Shown piece by piece: positions 42,824-50,658 of a DNA stretch of 64,000 nucleotides (position 1 is the first letter of the stretch; each line of letters opens with the position of its first letter). The notes below the pieces were generated by a model that saw nothing but the letters and a program-made list of their open reading frames with translations, was not told the DNA's origin and ran no database searches. This stretch comes from JAYPUA01 sp038133845 (GTDB lineage Bacteria; SAR324; NAC60-12), in NCBI GenBank assembly GCA_038133845.1, contig JAYPUA010000009.1:1-64000 (forward strand), in the 5' to 3' direction. Both the position numbers and the translations under genes were made by a program.

Positions 42824-44007
42824 AAGCGGTCATCCTTGCGGCAAACAACAGCCCCCGGCTTCATCCTTTCACCGAGACTCGAGCCAAGTCGATGATTCGG
42901 ATCGGGGGACGCTATATCCTCGAATACACGCTCACCGCGTTGGGCAACGCAGGAGTCCGGGAGGTCGTCATCGTTGTCAACCACCAGCAGGACTCCATCC
43001 GGAAGTTCTTCGGAAATGGCTCTCCTTGGGGAGTTCGCCTGGAATATGTGGTTCAAGAGCCTCTGAGCGGGATCGGTCACGCCCTGAAATCGTGCGAGCC
43101 AGCCTTGGAGCAACAGCCCTTTCTGCTCGTCTACGGCGACACGCTGTTTCACGGGAACCCCTTCACCAGCGCGCTGAGCAGCTACTCCCAGACTGGAGAC
43201 CCGGTTGCCGTGATCGCCCTCCCACGCTCCTCACAAGAGTTCGGCAACGTGTATCTGGATCACGAAATGCGGATCACGCGTCTGGTGGAGAAGCCGGAAG
43301 GAGCCCAGGCCAACTACGTGCTCGCCGGAGTGTTTGTGCTCCCTCCTCAGATCTTTCAGCTCCTTCAGACCAGCCAGCTAGACATGGCGCTGGCACTACA
43401 GCAGATGGTAGCCAAGCAGATGAAAGCCACCATCTGGGAAGAGGGTTGGATCGACATCATCTACCCGTGGCACATTCTGGAGGCGAACCGCATGCTCATG
43501 GACACCTGGACTCACTCCAGAATCGACTCCACGGCAAAGTTTTTGGGAAGCGTCCAGATTCAGGGGGCCGTTGTGGTGGAGGCCGATGTGGTCATCGAGG
43601 CCGGGTGTGTGCTCAAGGGTCCCTGCTTTGTTGGCCGGGGCAGCTACCTGGGCAACAACACCCTGGTACGCCACTACAGCGCCGTTGGTCCGCAATCGAT
43701 CGTCGGGTACGGCTCCGAGTTGAAGAACTGTGTGATCTTTGGCTCAGCGGACCTAGGGCGCCTTTCCTTCATTGGAGACAGCGTCATTGGAGAGCAAGTG
43801 CAGCTCGGATCCGGAGTCACCACGGTCAACCATCACTGGAATCAGCAAACGGTCTCCTGTCGCCTCAGAGAAGGGACGATCGATACTCAACTCAAGAAGG
43901 TCGGAGCGTTTGTGGGGGACCGCTCCGTCATTGGAGCACGGCACACGCTCTCTCCGGGACTGTTGGTTCCCAGTGGGACTCAGCATCCAGACAACCTCAG
44001 CCTCTAG
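42820..44007 (+). CDS. GlmU-like bifunctional sugar nucleotidyltransferase with left-handed beta-helix
   Basis: A 395-residue protein with a nucleotidyltransferase domain of about 230 residues (MKAVILAANNSPRLHPFTETRAKSM, FLLVYGDTLF, RLVEKPEGAQANYVLAGVFVL) and a C-terminal hexapeptide helix (VVVEADVVIEAGCVLKGPCFVGRGSYLGNN). This order matches archaeal-type glucose/GlcNAc-1-phosphate uridylyltransferases. The glycine-rich loop that is usually GxGTRM reads NNSPRL, an odd change in the nucleotide site, while Arg14 and the Lys of RAKSM are kept. It is followed by glmS- and glmM-like genes, so UDP-GlcNAc or a similar sugar is the likely product. Confidence 0.78.
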   Translation: MKAVILAANNSPRLHPFTETRAKSMIRIGGRYILEYTLTALGNAGVREVVIVVNHQQDSIRKFFGNGSPWGVRLEYVVQEPLSGIGHALKSCEPALEQQPFLLVYGDTLFHGNPFTSALSSYSQTGDPVAVIALPRSSQEFGNVYLDHEMRITRLVEKPEGAQANYVLAGVFVLPPQIFQLLQTSQLDMALALQQMVAKQMKATIWEEGWIDIIYPWHILEANRMLMDTWTHSRIDSTAKFLGSVQIQGAVVVEADVVIEAGCVLKGPCFVGRGSYLGNNTLVRHYSAVGPQSIVGYGSELKNCVIFGSADLGRLSFIGDSVIGEQVQLGSGVTTVNHHWNQQTVSCRLREGTIDTQLKKVGAFVGDRSVIGARHTLSPGLLVPSGTQHPDNLSL

Positions 44008-44013
44008 GTCTCT

Positions 44014-45834
44014 ATGTGTGGAATCAGCGGAATTGTCAGCAAGGAACCGATTTCCCGTCGCCTGCTCTCATCCATCCGGAGCCAGGAGTACCGCGGATAC
44101 GATTCATGCGGGATGGGAACGCTACACGAGGGACGCCTGCACATTCGCAAGAGCACCGGAGGTGTGGACGAGGTCAATGAGAAAGAAGACCTGATCACCC
44201 TCGAAGGACGGCTCGGCATCGCACATACTCGCTGGGCAACGCATGGAGGCGTGACTGCAGAGAACGCCCACCCGCACCACTCGATGAATGGAGAGTTCGC
44301 CCTGGCCCACAACGGGATCATCTCCAACTATCAGGAGTTGCGAGAGGAGTTGCTCTCTCTGGGGTTCTCGTTCTGCTCCCAAACTGACACCGAAGTGCTG
44401 GTGAACCTCGTTCAGCACCTGTTCCAGCAATCCGGAAACGTGGAGGAGGCGTTTGTCACCGCACTGAATCGGGTCCAGGGCTCCTATGCCGTGATCATGA
44501 TGACCCCGCACCTTCCGGAGACCCTTTTCTGTGCAAAGCACGAGTCGCCTCTGGTCATCGGACTGGGAAACGGAGAGCACTTCATCGGCTCTGACATCAA
44601 CGCCTTCCTGGAGTACACTCGACGTGCGGTCGTGCTGGAGGATGGGGAGTATGCCGTGATCACTCATGATGCCTACGAGGTGCGTCAGGTCGGCAACAGG
44701 CAATGGGTCGACAAAGCGGTGTTAAGCATTGACTGGGATACGGAGACAACAAAGAAGGGTGGATTTGCTCACTACATGCTCAAGGAAATCTTCGACGAGC
44801 CTCAGACCATCCGGCAGGCTCTCAAGGTCCCTCGGGGGTCTGTTGAAGGCCTTGCTCGCCTGCTGGAACAGGCCGGACAAGGCTATCTGATGGGAGTCGG
44901 GACAACCTTCTATGTTGCTCAGATCGCACAGTATCTGTTCTCAAACTTTTGTGGACGCTATTTCCCAGCCATCAGCTCTGATGAATTTTCTGACGTCTCC
45001 TCGATTGGTTCCGGAGATGCCGTGATTGCCATCTCGCAATCCGGAGAAACTTACGATACCAAAACGGCCCTACAGCACGCTCAACGCCAAGGGGCCAAGA
45101 CGGGGGCAGTGGTCAATGTGATGGGTTCCTCCATCAGCATGATGGTCGATCACGTCATCATGCAAGGGTCCGGACCTGAGATCTGTGTGGTCTCCACCAA
45201 GGCGGCGCTGGCGCAGGTCATCCTGTTGATGCGCACAGCCCTTGAGTTGGGCAGGCAGACCCGGAAGCTCTCTGCCGAACAGGAGCGCACACACCTGGCC
45301 GAACTGGAAGCCCTGCCCGAAGTCGTGGAGTCCGCCTTGAACGAGAAGTCGGGTTTTTTGCGCAACCTCGCTCGGGCGACACACCAGGTCGAGCACTGGC
45401 TGTTCCTCGGATGTGGCCTCTACTATCCGGTTGCCATGGAGTCTGCCTTGAAGATGAAGGAGGTCACCTACCAACATGCCGAGGGCATGCCGGCAGGGTT
45501 CCTCAAGCACGGAACGCTTTCCCTGATCGAGCCCTCAGTCCACTCACTCTTCTTCATCCCCCCTCCGGAGCAGAAATCGCTACACACTCGGACCTTGATC
45601 GCCATGGAGGAGATTCGGACACGCGGTGGAACAGTCGTCGGCTTCTGTGCCCAGGACGATGAGCGTGCTCAAGGGATTCTGCACCATGCCGTCACACTTC
45701 CCTCCACCCCAACGCTTACTGCCCCGCTGCTTCAGATGGTGCTCGCACAGCTGCTTTCATACTACACCGCCTTGGAGCTGAAGCGTGAGATCGACAAGCC
45801 GCGCAACCTCGCCAAGTCGGTGACGGTCGGATGA
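44014..45834 (+). CDS. glmS: Glutamine--fructose-6-phosphate aminotransferase (isomerising), divergent
   Basis: A 606-residue enzyme of the glucosamine-6-phosphate step. Cys1 after the Met starts the glutaminase domain (CGISGIVSK), with HTRWATHGG, AHNGIISNY and RVQGSYAV. Two SIS domains follow. The isomerase residues known from E. coli are kept in ESALKMKEVTYQHAEG, KHG and the final DKPRNLAKSVTV. Other blocks diverge: GVGTTFYVA in place of SRGTSYYAG, SSDEFSDVS in place of ASEFRYR, and GFLKHG in place of GELKHG. It probably keeps the GlmS reaction but could be a paralogue for another sugar. It overlaps the next gene by 4 bp. Confidence 0.85.
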   Translation: MCGISGIVSKEPISRRLLSSIRSQEYRGYDSCGMGTLHEGRLHIRKSTGGVDEVNEKEDLITLEGRLGIAHTRWATHGGVTAENAHPHHSMNGEFALAHNGIISNYQELREELLSLGFSFCSQTDTEVLVNLVQHLFQQSGNVEEAFVTALNRVQGSYAVIMMTPHLPETLFCAKHESPLVIGLGNGEHFIGSDINAFLEYTRRAVVLEDGEYAVITHDAYEVRQVGNRQWVDKAVLSIDWDTETTKKGGFAHYMLKEIFDEPQTIRQALKVPRGSVEGLARLLEQAGQGYLMGVGTTFYVAQIAQYLFSNFCGRYFPAISSDEFSDVSSIGSGDAVIAISQSGETYDTKTALQHAQRQGAKTGAVVNVMGSSISMMVDHVIMQGSGPEICVVSTKAALAQVILLMRTALELGRQTRKLSAEQERTHLAELEALPEVVESALNEKSGFLRNLARATHQVEHWLFLGCGLYYPVAMESALKMKEVTYQHAEGMPAGFLKHGTLSLIEPSVHSLFFIPPPEQKSLHTRTLIAMEEIRTRGGTVVGFCAQDDERAQGILHHAVTLPSTPTLTAPLLQMVLAQLLSYYTALELKREIDKPRNLAKSVTVG

Positions 45835-47810
45835 GCGTCCCGGATCGAATTCAAGGAACCGACGGGATTCGAGGTCCGGTTCAAAAAGCTTCCGCAGTTT
45901 GTGAGTTGGACCCGCTCCAGGCGTTCTTGCAGCAAGGTGTCCTCACAGATCAGTTCTTTGAGCTATACACCTACTGCTTCGGGTGCTTGCTGCAGGAGTC
46001 CCGGCAGGCACTTCCCGGAGATGAGGTCCTGCTGGGCTGGGACACTCGAGATCGGGAGGGACATTTCAATCAGGCGGCGATCAATGGCCTGCGCAAGGCC
46101 GGACTCAACACCGTAGTGCTTGGGGTTCAGCCCACGCCTGCGGTAGCAATATACCTTGTGGAGCGCAAGGCCTCAGCCGCTTTGGTCCTGACCGCATCCC
46201 ACAACCCTGCCCACCAAAACGGCATCAAGATCTTTTTGGGAGGCTACGCACTCAAGCTCTTTCCCGAAGACGATCGACGCCTGACGCAGAAGCTGCGCGA
46301 CACGCCGTGGAGCACCGTTCAACAGGCAGAGCCGAGTGGAGCGCTGCTCTTCGCCGAGCAGGAAGCCTCCGCTAGCTTTGGTCGATTCTGCTGGGATCCC
46401 CAAAACTCCTGGCTGGACAACCTTCCGGAGCACCTGTTTGTCGTCGTCGATGCCGCGAACGGCGCCTACGGCCCAATGCTGAACACTTGGCTGGCGCCAC
46501 TTCCTCAGGTCCGCGTCTGCAACGACTCGCTTGAGGGAATCAATCAGCACTGCGGAGTCGCAGACCTGGAGGGAGTGTCGGTGATCCTTCCCGAAGAAGT
46601 CCAGGCCGGTCGCTTTCAAGGATACCCAGCACTCCAGGCGTTGCTCGAAGAGGGACAGCAGCGGCCGGATCAGCAGGTGATCGGGCTGACCTTCGATGGA
46701 GATGGAGACCGCTGCTTTCTTCTCGGCTACGACGCCCTGCGCCAACGCATCCACGTGTGTACTGGAGACGCCTGTGCCCTTCTGGTTTCCCGGCACCTGC
46801 GTCCGGGTTCCGAGTTCGTCAACACGGTCGAAAGCGACCTGGAGGCCACCCGGAAAGCGGTCGACCAAGGGCTCCGGACCTACCAGTGTGCCGTGGGGGA
46901 CAAGTGGATTCTCTGGAGAGCCCTGAAGAGCGAATGGGAGCAGAGGGCCACCACACATCCCAGCCGGGAAAAGGATACTCTCCTTGAGAGCCTCCACGAG
47001 ATGGAGGAGCACTCTTGTCACGACGCGCTGCGCCTCACACAGTTGCTGCAGGAGGCGGAAGATCTTCAACCTCTGAGCGCGCTGAAGTTTGGACTGGGAT
47101 ACGAAGAGTCCGGACACCTGATCACTCCCGGGCGACTCGCCGACAGCGCTGGCCACGAAAAGATCGTGTATGTAGGGAATGGGCTCAAAACGGGACTGAA
47201 TCTGCTCAGTTGCCTCGGTGCTTTAAGCCTGGACTCGGTCCGCGAGTTCCTCTGCTCCCCTTACTCTGCAGGCTTCCAGCGAAGCCGCCCGGTGTACTAT
47301 GTGAACCCTCAGGGGCTGCTCCCTGGAAACCCGACCCGAGCGCACCTGGAGCGACGGATGAGAGAGTTGCTGACCGAAGCCTGGCCAGAAGCCTCCGTGA
47401 AGCCGATGTTCCGTCCCGAGGAACCGCTGATGCTCGCGATGGAGGTCTGGGCCGATGAAAGTCTGGAGGCTCTGGTCTTCATCCGCAACTCCGGTACGGA
47501 GGACAAAGCGACGCTCTACCTGCGGGGACGTATTGTTGACGCCGAGAGGCTCTCTCAAGTAGGTGACCAGCTCCTTGAGGCGCTGATCGAACACCTCAAG
47601 GATGAGTCCAAGCCTCACTCCCGTGCCGAGCTGGAGGTCTTGAGGTCCATTCGTGCAGGAGGGGCTCCGCAGACTCGGGAGCACGTATCCCTCTCGCACC
47701 TGATTCATGAAATGCACCTCCGTCAAGGGCTCATTGAGCGCTCGGGGCCAGAGTGGGAGCTCACCTCTTGGGGGGTCCTTCGGCTGGAATTTTCTGAACG
47801 TTCAGAATAG
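45831..47810 (+). CDS. Phosphohexomutase (GlmM/PGM family) with extra C-terminal region
   Basis: A 659-residue alpha-phosphohexomutase, about 200 residues longer than usual. It has QGTDGIRGP at the start, the phosphoserine loop TASHNPAHQNG, the metal loop GLTFDGDGDRCF, the sugar loop GYEESGHLI and the phosphate-binding RNSGTEDKATLYLRG. An extra stretch lies between the metal and sugar loops, and the last about 70 residues (AELEVLRSIRAGG, LIHEMHLRQGLIERSG, WELTSWGVLRL) look like a winged-helix-type add-on. With the GlmU-like and GlmS genes it should convert glucosamine-6-P to the 1-phosphate, but mannose or glucose use is possible. Confidence 0.8.
   Translation: MSVPDRIQGTDGIRGPVQKASAVCELDPLQAFLQQGVLTDQFFELYTYCFGCLLQESRQALPGDEVLLGWDTRDREGHFNQAAINGLRKAGLNTVVLGVQPTPAVAIYLVERKASAALVLTASHNPAHQNGIKIFLGGYALKLFPEDDRRLTQKLRDTPWSTVQQAEPSGALLFAEQEASASFGRFCWDPQNSWLDNLPEHLFVVVDAANGAYGPMLNTWLAPLPQVRVCNDSLEGINQHCGVADLEGVSVILPEEVQAGRFQGYPALQALLEEGQQRPDQQVIGLTFDGDGDRCFLLGYDALRQRIHVCTGDACALLVSRHLRPGSEFVNTVESDLEATRKAVDQGLRTYQCAVGDKWILWRALKSEWEQRATTHPSREKDTLLESLHEMEEHSCHDALRLTQLLQEAEDLQPLSALKFGLGYEESGHLITPGRLADSAGHEKIVYVGNGLKTGLNLLSCLGALSLDSVREFLCSPYSAGFQRSRPVYYVNPQGLLPGNPTRAHLERRMRELLTEAWPEASVKPMFRPEEPLMLAMEVWADESLEALVFIRNSGTEDKATLYLRGRIVDAERLSQVGDQLLEALIEHLKDESKPHSRAELEVLRSIRAGGAPQTREHVSLSHLIHEMHLRQGLIERSGPEWELTSWGVLRLEFSERSE
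47792..47807. promoter_or_regulatory. 16-bp perfect palindrome (possible operator of the RadC fusion gene)
   Basis: TTCTGAACGTTCAGAA is a perfect 16-base palindrome ending one base before the TAG stop of the mutase gene. It overlaps a candidate -35 box. A repressor site or a short terminator-like hairpin are the two readings. There is no spacer in the palindrome, so a hairpin would have a poor loop, which favours a DNA-binding site. Confidence 0.55.
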
Positions 47811-47829
47811 ATATAACGATTCATATAAA
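47801..47829 (+). promoter_or_regulatory. Candidate promoter for the RadC fusion gene
   Basis: TTCAGA (47801-47806) and TATAAA (47824-47829) are 17 bases apart in a strikingly AT-rich 45-base stretch (47808-47856) with further TA-rich runs before the ATG at 47857. The -35 lies inside the palindrome at 47792-47807. Confidence 0.5.
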
Positions 47830-47856
47830 AACCAAAATATTGATTTTATTCATTAA

Positions 47857-49194
47857 ATGAATCGATCTTTTTTCCGGGAGCTCCGACCTGTTTGGAAAGA
47901 GGTTCCCAAGCCCTGGTTTTGGGAGAGCCTCCACCAGCACAGGTATTCGGACTCTCGAGAACGCTGGATCCATGAACTGCTCGACCTCGCTCTTCCTCTC
48001 TGGGGAGTCCCGTGGAGTTCCAGGTCCGCGTTTGAGGAGCTGCAACCGCTCTACGCGTTGCTTGAAGGTTTGGATCCTCACTACTGCCGGGAAGATCAGG
48101 TCCATGCCGGAGTGCAAAGGTGTCGCTCGCTGAGCTTGGAGCAGCAGGAACACTGGGTTCAATGGGGCCTGCGGTTGATGAGGTTTCTTCGTAAAACCCA
48201 GCTGCACCCCGGAAAAATGCAGCACCCGGAAGCGCTCGAGGAGTGGTGGAGACTTTTCCCGGAAGAGGCATGTTGGCAGGCGGCTGAGTGGCTGAGTGAT
48301 CACGGGTGCCCTCTGCCCTGTCTTGCAGCCGGGATGACGGCCTGGTCTCGCTATAGTCATGGGAAGGTTCCGGAGCGATTTCATGTCCGAGAGTGGATTG
48401 ATGCCTGCAAGGGCGCAACTGAAGCCGGCTGGGAGTCAGCAAAGGCGGCAGATTCCGGAGCTGCGCTTTGGGCAGGGCTGTGGAACGCTCACGGGGCTAA
48501 TGGCCCCTGTGGGCCTCGTCCAGAGTGCGACACCTGCCAACTGCGGACAGGCTGCCAGTGGTTGAAGGTCCGGGCGTCACAAGCGCCCTCGCACCGCCTG
48601 GAGGACCGCTCTGACGCCGAGCTGATGGGTGCCGTATTGCAGTCCGGTTCCTCAGAAACTAAGATGCTGAGCGACCTGACGAAGACTCACGTCCTCAAGG
48701 ACCTGCTGTCTTCCGAGGAGGTCCAGCGAAACTTTGGAGTACAGCAAGCGCTTGCGGAGCGCCTTCACGCACTGAGAGAGATCTGCAAGCGTTACGGAAC
48801 CCGCCCCCTGCGAGTCGGTGAAGGGTTCCGGAGCAGCAAGGACATCTACCAGCACTTTCAGCAACGCCTGAGAGATAAGAAGCAAGAGCAGTTCATTGTT
48901 GTCCTGCTGGACAACAAGCACCGCTTTCTGGAAGAGCGCATCGTCACTCAAGGGCTGCTGAACCGGAGCCTGGTTCACCCTCGGGAGGTGTTTGCCGGGG
49001 CCTTGGAGCGCCGAGCGGCTGCACTCGTGTGCCTTCATAATCACCCTTCCGGAGACCCGCAACCGTCTCCCGAAGATCACCAGATCACCAGCCGCCTGGT
49101 CGAAGCTGGGAAGCTCCTGGGAATTCAGGTGCTGGATCACCTGATCGTTGGTGATGGGAGTTATGTCAGTTTTGCCGACAAGGGGTGGCTGTGA
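47857..49194 (+). CDS. RadC/JAB-domain protein with endonuclease III-like Fe-S cysteine cluster (fusion)
   Basis: A 445-residue protein, about twice the length of RadC. Residues about 250-315 are the RadC helix-hairpin region (DRSDAELMGAVLQSGSSETK) and 325-445 the JAB/MPN metal domain with Glu378 (VHPREVFAGAL) and HNHPSGDPQPSPED (394-407). The first 240 residues are helical and end in four cysteines at 218, 224, 227 and 233 (CxxxxxCxxCxxxxxC), close to the [4Fe-4S] loop of Nth/MutY glycosylases, preceded by GLWNAHGANGP. So it seems to join a HhH-GPD-like domain to RadC. The role may be in DNA repair. The stop overlaps rlmE. Confidence 0.8.
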   Translation: MNRSFFRELRPVWKEVPKPWFWESLHQHRYSDSRERWIHELLDLALPLWGVPWSSRSAFEELQPLYALLEGLDPHYCREDQVHAGVQRCRSLSLEQQEHWVQWGLRLMRFLRKTQLHPGKMQHPEALEEWWRLFPEEACWQAAEWLSDHGCPLPCLAAGMTAWSRYSHGKVPERFHVREWIDACKGATEAGWESAKAADSGAALWAGLWNAHGANGPCGPRPECDTCQLRTGCQWLKVRASQAPSHRLEDRSDAELMGAVLQSGSSETKMLSDLTKTHVLKDLLSSEEVQRNFGVQQALAERLHALREICKRYGTRPLRVGEGFRSSKDIYQHFQQRLRDKKQEQFIVVLLDNKHRFLEERIVTQGLLNRSLVHPREVFAGALERRAAALVCLHNHPSGDPQPSPEDHQITSRLVEAGKLLGIQVLDHLIVGDGSYVSFADKGWL

Positions 49195-49784
49195 AAAAGG
49201 TCCGAGATCACTACTTTCAGCGAGCCAAACAGGATGGGTACGCCGCGCGCTCAGTATACAAGCTGGAGGAAATCGACCGGAAACATCGCCTCTTCAGACC
49301 AGGAATGCGCGCCCTCGACCTGGGGTGCAGTCCAGGGTCCTGGCTGCAGTATGCAGCCCGTCGAGTGGGACCTCAGGGCTCCGTAGTTGGCCTGGACCTC
49401 AAGCCAATCGGTGTTTCTCTGCCAAGTCATGCACAAGCATTGCAGGGAGATATCTTTGAGGCAGGAGCCTCTCCGGACTGGCTCTCCGAGCCTCTGGACA
49501 TCATCCTCAGCGACATGGCCCCCAAGACAACAGGAGTTCGGTCGCTGGATGCCGATCGATCACACGCTCTCAACCTGCAAGTGCTTGAGTTGGCAGATTG
49601 CCACCTGCGACAGGGAGGCACCCTTTTGGTCAAGGCGTTTCAAGGAGCCCCGTTTGAGGAGCTCCGAAAGTTTTTCCGGGAGCGCTTTGAGCGCGTGAAC
49701 CTCTGCAAACCCAAAAGTTCACGACAAGAGAGCGTCGAGATTTTCATATTAGGTCAAGGAAAGAAGAGTTCACATGATGAATGA
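49191..49784 (+). CDS. rlmE: 23S rRNA (uridine-2'-O-)-methyltransferase RlmE (FtsJ/RrmJ)
   Basis: It methylates U2552 of 23S rRNA late in 50S assembly. The SAM site is ALDLGCSPGSWLQYAA. The K-D-K-E catalytic set appears in SVYKLEEID, IILSDMAPKTTG, LLVKAFQG and QESVEIFILG. I start at the GTG at 49191, with AGGGG upstream and a 4-bp overlap with the RadC fusion gene (GTGA), giving 197 residues. The GTG at 49185 is also possible. It overlaps the next gene by 11 bp. Confidence 0.95.
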   Translation: MKKVRDHYFQRAKQDGYAARSVYKLEEIDRKHRLFRPGMRALDLGCSPGSWLQYAARRVGPQGSVVGLDLKPIGVSLPSHAQALQGDIFEAGASPDWLSEPLDIILSDMAPKTTGVRSLDADRSHALNLQVLELADCHLRQGGTLLVKAFQGAPFEELRKFFRERFERVNLCKPKSSRQESVEIFILGQGKKSSHDE

Positions 49785-50256
49785 AGCAACAGCCAAGCTG
49801 AACTACGACACAGCTTGTCGCTTCATGAAGCAGGAAGCCTATCTGCAGGCAATCGAATACTTTGAACGCACGGGTCGGGAGAAGCGCTTCACTCCGGATA
49901 CCCTGAGAAACATGGCGTGGTGCCAGTTTCGGCTGGCCGAAGAGGCCATCTTCAAAGGCACCCCGTCATCGGCCCAAGAGCGCCTCAAGCTAGCGGAACG
50001 TCTCTATCGAGAGGCAGGAAAGGCGTTTCTTCAGATGCGCAAGGGAAAGCAGTCTGTGGAGGTTCAGGAGCGGATCGACTTCAGGGTCAAGGACTGCCGC
50101 AAGCGAATCTCAGACATTCGCTGCTACCGGGAGTTCATCGAGCGCAAGGAGGAGTTTCAGGAAAAACTCAAGGACAAGTCCCGGAAAACCATCACCCAAA
50201 GCGGGGCCCTGCCGATTTCCGCAATTCTGGAAATCGAGGACAACTCCGCCTCATGA
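49774..50256 (+). CDS. Small helical, TPR-like protein of unknown function
   Basis: A 160-residue, wholly helical, soluble protein. It opens with a TPR-like pair (LNYDTACRFMKQEAYLQAIEYFERTGREKRF, then DTLRNMAWCQFRLAEEAIFKG) followed by basic helices (LYREAGKAFLQMRKGKQSVEV, ERKEEFQEKLKDKSRK). The start overlaps rlmE by 11 bp, with ATG codons at both 49774 and 49777. The 3' end overlaps the convergent cyaY gene by 6 bp. I know no named family. Position next to rlmE hints only weakly at a link to ribosomes. Confidence 0.65.
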   Translation: MMNEATAKLNYDTACRFMKQEAYLQAIEYFERTGREKRFTPDTLRNMAWCQFRLAEEAIFKGTPSSAQERLKLAERLYREAGKAFLQMRKGKQSVEVQERIDFRVKDCRKRISDIRCYREFIERKEEFQEKLKDKSRKTITQSGALPISAILEIEDNSAS

Positions 50257-50580
50257 CAGGTCCAGCTCCACAGACTCGCCCAGGTGATCGCCCAGAAGCC
50301 GAGAGAAGCAGTCTGCAAACTCTTCCTGCTCAGCTTGAGCAAACCAGCGCCCTGACTTTTCCTGAAACCCAAAGTGCCACCCCCGAGCGTTTCCGGCCAG
50401 CCAGACTTCATGAATTGCCCTCTGGGTGTTCAGGACAATCTTGCGTCCGCTGGGCTCGTGAGTGATCTCCAACTTGTCCGGAGTTCGGTCGTAATCAAGG
50501 GTGTCCTCAAAGTCGATCAGCAGGTCCTCTACCTTCCGGAACAGCTTTTCGACTCGTGCCAAGTATTCTCTGTCTGTCAT
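50251..50580 (-). CDS. cyaY: Frataxin-like iron protein CyaY
   Basis: A 109-residue frataxin homologue that binds iron and tunes Fe-S cluster assembly. The N-terminal helix is acidic (EYLARVEKLFRKVEDLLIDFEDTLDYD), then the beta sheet has LEITHEPSGRKIVLNTQRAIHEVWLAG and HFGFQEKSGRWFAQ, with the final helix EFADCFSRLLG. The Asn-x-Gln and Trp-Leu-Ala block is the frataxin signature. It is a lone minus-strand gene between two plus-strand runs. Confidence 0.9.
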   Translation of the reverse strand: MTDREYLARVEKLFRKVEDLLIDFEDTLDYDRTPDKLEITHEPSGRKIVLNTQRAIHEVWLAGNARGWHFGFQEKSGRWFAQAEQEEFADCFSRLLGDHLGESVELDLS

Positions 50581-50658
50581 TCTGAACCTGTCTAGAGCAG
50601 TTCACAGCATCCTAGTTTTCCTCATCCGAGAGTCAAGACCTCCCTTCCGCAGGACCTC

